DNA of 64,000 nt from Verrucomicrobiales bacterium (GTDB lineage: Bacteria; Verrucomicrobiota; Verrucomicrobiia; Verrucomicrobiales; V1-33). The notes under the pieces were generated by a model, which worked only from the letters and a program-made list of their open reading frames with translations, searched no databases and was not told the DNA's origin. The translations under genes were made by a program, and so were the position numbers. Where the stretch lies: contig JAQGPJ010000105.1 in assembly GCA_028293125.1 (NCBI GenBank), forward strand, positions 62,001-126,000. The letters are read 5' to 3'. Of this stretch, positions 44,061 through 50,932 are shown piece after piece (the first letter of the stretch is position 1; each line of letters begins with the position of its first letter).

Positions 44061-44891
44061 TCAGGCCACGGTGTTCACCAGTTCCCCGAGACCTTCAATA
44101 CCGATCACAATCCGGTCGCCGGACTTCAGGGTGAAGTCCGATCCCGGCACAATGCCGGTGCCGGTCATGAGCAGCGCTCCTTTGGGAAACTCGTTCTCCC
44201 GGAACAGCCAGCCCGCCAGCTCCTCAAAGCCCCGCTTCAGCTGATCCAGCGCCGTGCGTCCCTCGAAGGCGGTTTCCCCGGCCCGGTGGATCGCCAGGGT
44301 GATGGCGGTGTGCGGCGGCAGGCTGGAACCCAGAACCAGACAGGGGCCCAGCGCGCAGGATCCCTTATAAGTCTTGGCCTGCGGCAGATAGAGGGGATTC
44401 TCCCCCTCGATGTCGCGGGCGCTCAGGTCGTTGCCGATGGTGAAACCAAAGACTTTGCCCTCCGCATTCAGCGCCAGGGTCAGCTCCGGCTCCGGCACAC
44501 TCCAGATGCTGTCCGCCCGCACCCGCACCGGCTCCAGATGACCCCGGACGCGGGACGCGGTGGCTTTGAAAAAGATCTCCGGACGGTCCGCCGCATAGAC
44601 CTTGTCATAAAAGACATCCGCACCGGCCTCCCCGCTCTCCTCCATCCGCGCCACCCGGCTTCGGAAGTAGGTCACCCCCGCCGCCCAGACCTCCTGCGAT
44701 CCCAGAGGCGGCAGAAAAGCCTGGTCCAACGCCGGCACCTCGATGCTGTAGCCATGCCGCATCGCTTCCTCCACGAGGATATCCGGCTCCCTGGAGGAAA
44801 AGAGGGCATCGAATGAAAAGCCCGTCAGGGCCAGGGCTTCATCGCCGCTGACGGCAAGCACGGCGTCGGGAGTGCGGAAGAGCTTGATCAT
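44061..44891 (-). CDS. FAH-family enzyme, 2-keto-3-deoxy-sugar-acid dehydratase-like
   Basis: The 276-residue protein belongs to the fumarylacetoacetate hydrolase fold. Visible are GVTYFRSRVARMEES, FYDKVYAADRPEIFFKATA, SVPEPELTLAL (metal Glu pair), TIGNDLSARDIEGENPLYL and QAKTYKGSCALGPCL. The FYDKVY and ENPLYLPQAK phrases point to the subgroup with 2-keto-3-deoxy-D-arabinonate dehydratase, which removes water from a 2-keto-3-deoxy sugar acid. No other pentose-acid genes are in the window, so the substrate is uncertain. Two adjacent ATG codons (44894 and 44891) could start it; I used the second. Confidence 0.8.
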   Translation of the reverse strand: MIKLFRTPDAVLAVSGDEALALTGFSFDALFSSREPDILVEEAMRHGYSIEVPALDQAFLPPLGSQEVWAAGVTYFRSRVARMEESGEAGADVFYDKVYAADRPEIFFKATASRVRGHLEPVRVRADSIWSVPEPELTLALNAEGKVFGFTIGNDLSARDIEGENPLYLPQAKTYKGSCALGPCLVLGSSLPPHTAITLAIHRAGETAFEGRTALDQLKRGFEELAGWLFRENEFPKGALLMTGTGIVPGSDFTLKSGDRIVIGIEGLGELVNTVA

Positions 44892-45085
44892 CATGAGGAC
44901 AACATGATCCTGGCCCTCCCCCGCCGTCGAGTAAAACCTGTGGAAAACCGGTGCTTTCACCCTCACAGGGACGGGCACTGCCACGGTGATTGGCCGGGGT
45001 TCCGCTGTTCGTTTTGCAGGAAAAGGCGGTGCTTTGAAAAGAGAGGCGCATTCGCGGAAAAGAACCTGTCTGGACGCGCGGATGC

Positions 45086-45144
45086 ATGGAGTAGGATGTA
45101 TGGAATTTAATCAAATATGCTTCTTTTCGCATACATTCCTCCAT
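45086..45144. promoter_or_regulatory. Imperfect 15-17 base inverted repeat upstream of the PQQ-propeller gene
   Basis: ATGGAGTAGGATGTATG (45086-45102) faces CATACATTCCTCCAT (45130-45144) across a 27-base AT-rich gap. It sits 20 bases before the start at 45164, so it would be in the 5' leader or promoter. It may be an operator or fold in the mRNA. Confidence 0.4.
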
Positions 45145-45163
45145 CTCAAATCCTTTGACCTTT

Positions 45164-46645
45164 ATGCGCCGGCCGACCGCTTTTTTGCTGCTCCTGCTTT
45201 CCCCGCTTGCCTTTCTTTCCCCGGCTTTGGCCGAGGAGAAGTTCACCGCCAACTGGCCCCAGTGGCGCGGTCCGGAGGCCGACGGCAATGCCCCCGCCGC
45301 CACCCCGCCCACGGAATGGAGCGAAACCAAAAATGTGAAGTGGAAGGTGAAAATCCCCGGCAGCGGCACCTCCACGCCTATCATCTGGGGGGATAAAATC
45401 TTTATCACCACCGCCATCCCCACGCCCAAAAAAATTTCCCTCGTCCCGGGGGAGGGCGGAAAACCGGAGAATTCAAACCCGTCCTCCTCTCCGGCTCCGG
45501 TGCTGGTCTCCACTGCGGAACCCGCACCGCCGGCGGCACCTCCTGCGGCGGAGGCTCCACCCGCCGCCCAGCCAAGTCCCCCGCGTGAGGGACGCCGTGG
45601 CGGCGGACGCGGTCCGGGCGGCGGTGACGGTGGCGGCACACTGGAAAGCCCTTACCAATTTCAGATCCTTTGCCTGGACCGCGCCACCGGGCGCACGCTC
45701 TGGCAGCAAACCCCCACCGAGGAGCAGCCGCACGAGGGCCATCATCAGGATCACGGTTTTGCCTCCCATTCCCCGATCACCGACGGCACCCATGTCTATG
45801 CCTACTTCGGCTCCCGGGGACTGCACTGCTATGACTTGGAGGGCAAAAAGATCTGGTCCAAAACCTTTGGAAAGATGCGCACCCGCAATGCCTTCGGCGA
45901 GGGCAGTTCCCCGCTGCTGACCGGTGATTTCATCATCGTCAACTGGGATCACGAGGGAGAGGATTTCATCGCCGCTCTTGATAAAAAAACAGGGGAGGAG
46001 CGCTGGCGCAAAACCCGCGATGAGCCCACCACCTGGGCCACTCCGCTGGCGGTGGACTTCAAGGGCAAGACCCAGGTCGTCGTCAGCGCCACCAACCGCA
46101 TCCGCAGTTACGATCTCACCACCGGCGACCAGATCTGGGAATGCGGAGGCATGACCACCAACGTCATCCCCTCCCCTGTCACCGCCGACGGGATTGTGTA
46201 TGCCATCAGCGGATTCCGGGGCAATGCCGTGCGCGCCATCCGTCTGGGCAAAACCGGTGATCTGACAGGCACGGATGCCATTGCTTGGAGCTACGACACC
46301 AAAGCGCCCTATGTGCCTTCCCCGCTGCTTTCAGAGGGCCGCCTGTGGTTTCACTCCCAGAACACCGGCATCATTTCCTGCCTCGACGCCAAAACGGGGA
46401 ATGTCCTTATCGATGCCCAGCGGCTGGAGAATTTCGCGGGGGTTTATGCCTCGCCGGTGGCCGCCGCCGGCAAAATCTACCTGACGGGCCGCAACGGCGA
46501 GGGCATCGTCCTGCGCAACAGCGGCAAACTCGAAATTCTCGCCACCAACAAGCTGGAGGAAAAATTCGACGCCTCCCCGGCCCTCGCGGGCAAGGATCTC
46601 CTGCTGCGGGGCCACCAGTTCCTCTACTGCCTGTCCGGATCCTGA
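45164..46645 (+). CDS. Exported PQQ-binding-like beta-propeller protein
   Basis: The 493-residue protein has a signal peptide (MRRPTAFLLLLLSPLAFLSPALA) and then propeller blades: NWPQWRGPEADG, WKVKIPGSGTSTPIIWGDKI, LDRATGRTLWQ, LDKKTGEERWRKTRDEPTTWATPL, SYDLTTGDQIWECGG and LDAKTGNVLI. The 'WPxWRGPxxDG' start is typical of PQQ-like repeat proteins of PVC bacteria. Real PQQ binding is not shown. A ~55-residue low-complexity insert, Pro/Ala then Gly/Arg, interrupts an early blade (~100-155). Start at ATG 45164. Divergent from the FAH gene. Confidence 0.88.
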   Translation: MRRPTAFLLLLLSPLAFLSPALAEEKFTANWPQWRGPEADGNAPAATPPTEWSETKNVKWKVKIPGSGTSTPIIWGDKIFITTAIPTPKKISLVPGEGGKPENSNPSSSPAPVLVSTAEPAPPAAPPAAEAPPAAQPSPPREGRRGGGRGPGGGDGGGTLESPYQFQILCLDRATGRTLWQQTPTEEQPHEGHHQDHGFASHSPITDGTHVYAYFGSRGLHCYDLEGKKIWSKTFGKMRTRNAFGEGSSPLLTGDFIIVNWDHEGEDFIAALDKKTGEERWRKTRDEPTTWATPLAVDFKGKTQVVVSATNRIRSYDLTTGDQIWECGGMTTNVIPSPVTADGIVYAISGFRGNAVRAIRLGKTGDLTGTDAIAWSYDTKAPYVPSPLLSEGRLWFHSQNTGIISCLDAKTGNVLIDAQRLENFAGVYASPVAAAGKIYLTGRNGEGIVLRNSGKLEILATNKLEEKFDASPALAGKDLLLRGHQFLYCLSGS

Positions 46646-46733
46646 ACGGCGCAAAGTGTCCGGCTGCGGCTGGTGGAATTCCGCCAGCTGGAGCCGTCAT
46701 GCCGGCCAGACCGCTCCTTGTCTTTTCAAGAAG

Positions 46734-47801
46734 CTAACGTCGCGGATTCAGCAGGGTCATGATGACGGATTCCGCCGCCTTCACCGCCTGCAGGAATTTA
46801 GGGTAATCCAGTGTTTCCGGCTTGTCGCCCGCGTGCTGCCATTGGGGATTCCGCAGTTCGCCGGTGTCCGTAATCCGGATCACGGGCAAGCCGGCGCGGT
46901 CGAAGGCCCAGGCGGTGCCCTGGCCCAGCAGCGGGCCGGCGGCGGGGGAGTTTTCGATTTCCAGCGGAAGATCCGTGCTCTGGATCAGCCGGGCGCGGAA
47001 CCCATCCGTGATCATGGACTGGGCGGCGGGATTGGCCACCACCGCGAGAAAGTTGCCTTTGTCCGGATAGGCAGCGGAGGGCGTGGGGGGAATCTTCTGA
47101 CTGCCGGGCGCATCGCTGTAGCAGCCCAAGCCCTCCAAGGTCACCACGGCGGCCACTTTTTCATCCCCGCCCTCCTCACGCAGGGTGGTGGCATAGTTCA
47201 GGCTGCCCATCTCCTCCGTGCCGGCAAAGGGAGGCGCGTCCCGCACCGTGGCCACAAATCGAAGGGTGCGCTCCTGGGAGCTTCCGGCGAAGGCGTGCGC
47301 CAAGGCCATGAGCGCGGCGGTGCCGCTGGCGTTGGCATCGGCTCCGGGGCTGTCTGTGGCGGAATCGTAGTTGGCGGCGACCACCACCACTTCATTACGC
47401 AGCTGTGCACTTTTCCCCGCCAGATCGATCACCAGGTGATGCCAGAGCTGGCCGTCCTTTTGGAACTCCACGCGGGAGACACGGTATCCCAGATTGGCGG
47501 GCCCCAAGGTGGACTGGATGTATTTTTTTGCGGAGTTGATGGTCTCCGGCACCGCTGAATGCCGCGGCCCGATGGCTGCCGCCAGGGTGTGGACCCCGCT
47601 TTGCAGGTCCGCCGCGTTCAGGGGTTTGGCGGTCAGAATGCGGGCTTCGCGGTCCTCCCGCACTTTATCCACCCGGAAGTAGATGAACATGGCGATCACC
47701 CCGGTGATGATCAGCCCGGTTGGCAGGCCGAGGATGAGCAATTGGACGGTCTGCTGGGAGGTCAGTCGGGGCATGGCAATGGCACGCGTGGGGGTTGTCA
47801 T
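46734..47801 (-). CDS. M28-peptidase-fold membrane protein lacking most metal ligands
   Basis: The 355-residue product has one N-terminal membrane helix (~20-42) and an M28 aminopeptidase-like domain. The usual AHYDS is ANYDS (N144), GADDN is GADAN (A156 in place of the bridging Asp), and the closing YHT is WQH (Q322 at the His position), while EE196-197 and E223 remain. The SDHS block before the last strand is also altered (GQGTAWAFDRAG). So at least three of the five zinc ligands are gone and the enzyme is probably inactive, perhaps a binding protein. The rest of the fold (GNFLAVVAN, KPETLDYPKF) is well kept. Confidence 0.82.
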   Translation of the reverse strand: MTTPTRAIAMPRLTSQQTVQLLILGLPTGLIITGVIAMFIYFRVDKVREDREARILTAKPLNAADLQSGVHTLAAAIGPRHSAVPETINSAKKYIQSTLGPANLGYRVSRVEFQKDGQLWHHLVIDLAGKSAQLRNEVVVVAANYDSATDSPGADANASGTAALMALAHAFAGSSQERTLRFVATVRDAPPFAGTEEMGSLNYATTLREEGGDEKVAAVVTLEGLGCYSDAPGSQKIPPTPSAAYPDKGNFLAVVANPAAQSMITDGFRARLIQSTDLPLEIENSPAAGPLLGQGTAWAFDRAGLPVIRITDTGELRNPQWQHAGDKPETLDYPKFLQAVKAAESVIMTLLNPRR

Positions 47802-47932
47802 AAAATGCGGAGGCCATCATTCATACCTCACCTCCTGACGTGGTCCACCGCCTTCACAGGCCTGTCCGGTTTCCTTTTGCTTTCCGCAGCCCTCTCCGGA
47901 TGATGCATTTGCCCTTCCCAGTCTGCCGCCCC

Positions 47933-48298
47933 ATGTCCATGCCCATTTTCTCCACCGCCGGGCTTCTTCTGCTTTCCAATATCTTCATGACCATCGCGTG
48001 GTACGCCCACCTGAAGGACTTGAAGGACAAGCCTTGGTGGATCGCCGCCCTGCTGAGCTGGGGAGTGGCCCTGTTTGAGTATCTCCTGCAGGTTCCCGCC
48101 AACCGCATCGGCTACCGGCACGGCATTGGCCTGGCGCAGCTCAAAATCATGCAGGAGGTTATCACGCTCACCGTCTTCCTGCCGTTCGCCATTTTCTACA
48201 TGGGGGAAAAACCGCGCTGGGACTTTCTCTGGGCCGGCCTGTGTCTGACCGGGGCGGTTTATTTCATTTTCCGGGGCGGCATGGGTGCCAAAGGGTGA
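47933..48298 (+). CDS. DUF486 / DMT-type small membrane protein
   Basis: The 121-residue protein has four membrane helices: LLLLSNIFMTIAWYAHL, WWIAALLSWGVALFEYLLQVPANRIG, LKIMQEVITLTVFLPFAIFYMGE and FLWAGLCLTGAVYFIF. The ordered phrases 'NIFMTxAWYxHLK ... WWIAxLxSWGxAxFEY' and 'QVPANRIGY' define DUF486, a drug/metabolite-transporter-like family of unknown role. Start at ATG 47933 (a second ATG is six bases on). A terminator follows about 80 bases downstream. Confidence 0.92.
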   Translation: MSMPIFSTAGLLLLSNIFMTIAWYAHLKDLKDKPWWIAALLSWGVALFEYLLQVPANRIGYRHGIGLAQLKIMQEVITLTVFLPFAIFYMGEKPRWDFLWAGLCLTGAVYFIFRGGMGAKG

Positions 48299-48380
48299 AA
48301 TGCAAATCAGGGGAAAAAACTTCCACGAGTCTCTGGTTACGCCACTTTTGCGTCTTCCCGGACCAAGGTGACCCGGCATA

Positions 48381-48429
48381 AAAAAGCCGCCACCGGTGCC
48401 GGTATCAAGCACTTGGGCGGCGGCTTTTT
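48381..48429. terminator. Bidirectional intrinsic terminator between convergent genes
   Basis: AAAAAGCCGCC (48381-48391) pairs with GGCGGCTTTTT (48419-48429), with A-rich and T-rich ends giving a U-run in both directions. It ends the DUF486 transcript and the leftward small gene at 48440. Confidence 0.85.
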
Positions 48430-48439
48430 CAGAAAAGCT

Positions 48440-48634
48440 CTATTGCTGACGCAGACGGTTGCCGGAACGGGCCAGCAGCATGGTCAACAGGGGATCCAGC
48501 CGCACGATTTCCTGGGCTAGCTGACGGAGATCATCACCGCCTCCGGAGGGAAGAGCCACAGTGTTGCAGGTCAGTGGCTTCTGGCTGACAGGGCGCACGC
48601 TCCGGGGTGGAATGCTGATGATGGACTGGTTCAT
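48440..48634 (-). CDS. Small hypothetical protein
   Basis: The 64-residue product begins MNQSIISIPPRSVRPVSQKP and ends in a helix (DDLRQLAQEIVRLDPLLTMLLARSG). It has no signal or membrane segment. It ends just before a strong terminator, which supports it as a real gene. No family is recognised. Confidence 0.5.
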   Translation of the reverse strand: MNQSIISIPPRSVRPVSQKPLTCNTVALPSGGGDDLRQLAQEIVRLDPLLTMLLARSGNRLRQQ

Positions 48635-48723
48635 GGTTTTTGGTGCGGTGAAGGTGGTGACGGTATGGCGTGGAATAAGAGTGAAAAATTCGAAAAACGG
48701 TAATGCTCTAAAAATTTACAGTA

Positions 48724-48969
48724 TTAAAAAGGGGATTTTTGGGGCGAAGTAGGAGGTAAAGCTGCGGAAAAACCAAAAGATTGGAATCCAGGAGTCTGGG
48801 GATGACCGTAAAGCTCACGGAGCTTCTCCCGGAGAAGAATGCCGGCTGTATCTGCAGCATTTTTTCCAAAAAACCCTGATTTTGAAAGATTTTCCAACAT
48901 ATCACGGATGGGTTCCGTTACCGCGAGGGTAATTTGGATGGTGTCGATCGTGTTCTTTTCCCGCGCCAT
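48724..48969 (-). CDS. Ribbon-helix-helix-like small protein in an AT-rich pocket
   Basis: The 81-residue product reads IDTIQITLAVTEPIRDMLENLSKSGFFGKNAADTAGILLREKLREL in order (shown here as TIQITLAVTEPI, MLENLSKSGFFGKNAAD and LLREKLREL). A short strand followed by two helices with the 'SGxFGxxxAD' turn fits a ribbon-helix-helix DNA-binding fold, as in CopG-type regulators or antitoxins. No toxin gene lies beside it. Its base composition is clearly lower in GC than the rest of the window, so it may be acquired. I start at ATG 48969 (MAREKN), not the ATG 48 bases upstream. Confidence 0.65.
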   Translation of the reverse strand: MAREKNTIDTIQITLAVTEPIRDMLENLSKSGFFGKNAADTAGILLREKLRELYGHPQTPGFQSFGFSAALPPTSPQKSPF

Positions 48970-49365
48970 TGTGCCATAAGAATGCCAGAAGAATGGCAAG
49001 TTCCGTTCCGAAAGCAAGGTTTTTTGGATTTTTCGATCAAATTTGAGAACAGAGTTATTTCAGATTTGCGAAATTTCCGTCTTTGTCTAATATTAATGTG
49101 TAATACCATACAAATGAAGAGGTTTTAGGGGATTTTTTACTGTAATTAATTTCGCGATATTGAGAGCTGGAATGTCTTTTTTGAGATTTCGGGTCGAAAT
49201 TTTAAAAAATCCTGCTGTAGGAACCTGCTGTAACCTTCCCATAGAATCACAGCGTCCGCATGGGGTGGTGCCTTTCCCCCTTCACCCTGTGGTCGTATGT
49301 CCGCGATTTATGCCTTCTCCTCTGCTGCCCGCCTGGCGTGGTTAACTGAGTCCCCGCCCCGGACA
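48970..49365. other. AT-rich intergenic region with a possible promoter
   Basis: This stretch, low in GC compared with everything around it, lies between the divergent ribbon-helix-helix-like gene and the ECF sigma gene. It probably holds both promoters. I see no protein-like frame and no strong hairpin. The lower GC starts near 48640 and ends near 49260. Confidence 0.5.
49066..49093 (+). promoter_or_regulatory. Possible promoter for the ECF sigma operon
   Basis: TTGCGA (49066-49071) and TAATAT (49088-49093) are separated by 16 bases, near the vegetative consensus. They lie about 270 bases before the sigma start, so a long leader would follow. Pattern only. Confidence 0.35.
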
Positions 49366-49953
49366 ATGTCTGCTGTTTCCGCTGATCTGGCTCTCACGAC
49401 AGCGGCCAAAGCGGGCGATTCCACCGCCTTTGGCAGTCTGATCGCCGCCCACAAAAGCCGGGTTTTTGGCTTGGCGGCCAAATACGCCCGGAACCATCAC
49501 GAGTTGGAGGACTTGGCGCAGGACGTTTTCATCAAAGCCTGGAAGGGACTGGGGGGCTACCGGGGGGACGCTCCCTTCGAGCACTGGCTGATGCGGGTAG
49601 CGGTGCGCGCCTGTTTCGATTTTCTGCGCCGGAACCGCAGCCGGCGGGAGCACGAGGTTTCCCGCGACGCCCTGCTGGAGGCGGGTTACCTCCCTGCGGA
49701 GGGAGCGCAGGAAACGGTGGAGACCGGGGAAAACCAGGCTCTGCTGGAGGTGCGGCGCGCCATGGCCATGCTTTCCCCCAAGGAGCAGCACGTGCTGACC
49801 CTCCTGGAACTGGAGGACCGCACGGTGAGGGAGGTGGCGGTGCTGACCGGCTGGAGCGAGGCCAATGTGAAGGTCCGCGGCTTCCGCGCCCGCCAAGCCC
49901 TGAGGAAATGCATTGAACGGCTCCGACAGTCCAACCCTCCGGTCTGGCCGTGA
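49366..49953 (+). CDS. ECF RNA polymerase sigma factor
   Basis: The 195-residue protein has region 2 (AKAGDSTAFGSLIAAHKSRVF, ELEDLAQDVFIKAWKGLGGY, FEHWLMRVAVRACFDFLRRNRSR) and region 4 (LSPKEQHVLTLLELEDRTVREVAVLTGWSEANVKVRGFRARQAL, read as LSPKEQHVLTLLELEDRTV and GWSEANVKVRGFRARQAL). This is an extracytoplasmic-function sigma factor. It is followed by a small membrane protein and a CpxP/Spy-like protein, the common layout of an envelope-stress operon with its anti-sigma and sensor. I start at ATG 49366; an upstream in-frame ATG adds only signal-like noise. Confidence 0.9.
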   Translation: MSAVSADLALTTAAKAGDSTAFGSLIAAHKSRVFGLAAKYARNHHELEDLAQDVFIKAWKGLGGYRGDAPFEHWLMRVAVRACFDFLRRNRSRREHEVSRDALLEAGYLPAEGAQETVETGENQALLEVRRAMAMLSPKEQHVLTLLELEDRTVREVAVLTGWSEANVKVRGFRARQALRKCIERLRQSNPPVWP

Positions 49954-50020
49954 ATTCCGGTTTCCTTTCTCTCCTCCCGCTTCATCTCCTTTCTTGCCCT
50001 TTTCCGGATCCATTCCCACC

Positions 50021-50320
50021 ATGAACGACCAGGAATTCAGCGATCTTCTCGGCAAGGCCCGCAGCGCGGGCCGGCGGACGGATTTTTCCTCTCAGGAATA
50101 CGGCTTTGAAACCCGGATGGCGGCCACCATCGCGGCGCTGTCCGCCGAGGGGTCGAACACCGCGCACCTCATCTGGCGCACGGCGGCCGGCTTTGCCGCG
50201 CTCGTGGGGATGATGGGGGTGTGGTTTGTGCTCATTCAGGCCTCCACGGAGACGGAGGATGACCTCACCGCCTTTTGGGATGCCGGGGAAATCGCGCTGG
50301 ACGCGGACTTTCTGAACTGA
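50021..50320 (+). CDS. Small membrane protein, probable anti-sigma factor
   Basis: The 99-residue product has a ~50-residue cytoplasmic head (MNDQEFSDLLGKARSAGRR, YGFETRMAATIAALSAE) and a membrane helix (AAGFAALVGMMGVWFVLIQ) with a short acidic outer tail. That topology and the place 67 bases after an ECF sigma gene are the usual signs of an anti-sigma factor. No zinc-binding ZAS motif is visible, so it is not the HxxxCxxC type. Start at ATG 50021. Confidence 0.65.
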   Translation: MNDQEFSDLLGKARSAGRRTDFSSQEYGFETRMAATIAALSAEGSNTAHLIWRTAAGFAALVGMMGVWFVLIQASTETEDDLTAFWDAGEIALDADFLN

Positions 50321-50365
50321 CGCTCTGGCCGCTTTCCTTTTCCGTTCAAATCCCCCCTGTCCCCC

Positions 50366-50827
50366 ATGCGCTGGATGCTCTATTCCGGAATCACCGCTGT
50401 CTTTGTGCTGGGTGGGGTGGCCGGCGGGCTGCTTGGGGTGACCGCCGAGCGGGACCGTATGAAGAAGCTGGAGCGCAGCGGTCCCGGGCCGATGGGGGAG
50501 CTCATGGGCCGCCGGCTGGAAAAGGAACTGGATCTCAATCCCGGACAAGCCCGGCGCGTGCGGCAGATTTACGCCACCGCCCGCCCCCGCGTCCAGCAAT
50601 TGGACCGCGAACGCCGCCAGAAGCTGCGGGCCATCATGGACGAAATCCACCCCCAGATTCTGGAGGCGCTGACTCCGGAACAAAAGGAACAGTTTCTGAA
50701 TCTGCAGAAGAAGCTGATGCAGCGGCTGCGCCTGACCGATCCCGAATCCGGGGAGCCGCCGCCGCCGGATGACCGGTCCAGGCGGCGGCAGGGCCGGGCG
50801 CAGGATCCGGAAAAAGCAGCGCTTTGA
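50366..50827 (+). CDS. CpxP/Spy-like periplasmic heavy-metal-resistance-type protein
   Basis: The 153-residue protein has an N-terminal membrane helix or signal (WMLYSGITAVFVLGGVAGGLLG) and a helical domain with LDLNPGQARRVRQIYATARP and ILEALTPEQKEQFLNLQKKL. The two 'L-(N/T)-P-x-Q' turns are the LTxxQ signature of the CpxP/Spy/CnrX group, which bind misfolded proteins or metals at the membrane and report to sigma factors. Its place after the sigma and probable anti-sigma fits that. The tail is Arg/Pro-rich. Confidence 0.78.
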   Translation: MRWMLYSGITAVFVLGGVAGGLLGVTAERDRMKKLERSGPGPMGELMGRRLEKELDLNPGQARRVRQIYATARPRVQQLDRERRQKLRAIMDEIHPQILEALTPEQKEQFLNLQKKLMQRLRLTDPESGEPPPPDDRSRRRQGRAQDPEKAAL

Positions 50828-50932
50828 GGGGTCGGAGGAAGATTGTCCAGTCCTGCGCCGCGCTACCTTTCACCGCGATTCCGCGCTGTCCGGCTCTTGC
50901 GGCTGGAAAAGTCAGCCATCAGGGTCCGCGCG

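Noticed and set aside
48724-48969. Toxin-antitoxin pair
   Set aside because: The antitoxin-like protein has no adjacent toxin-type gene in either direction.
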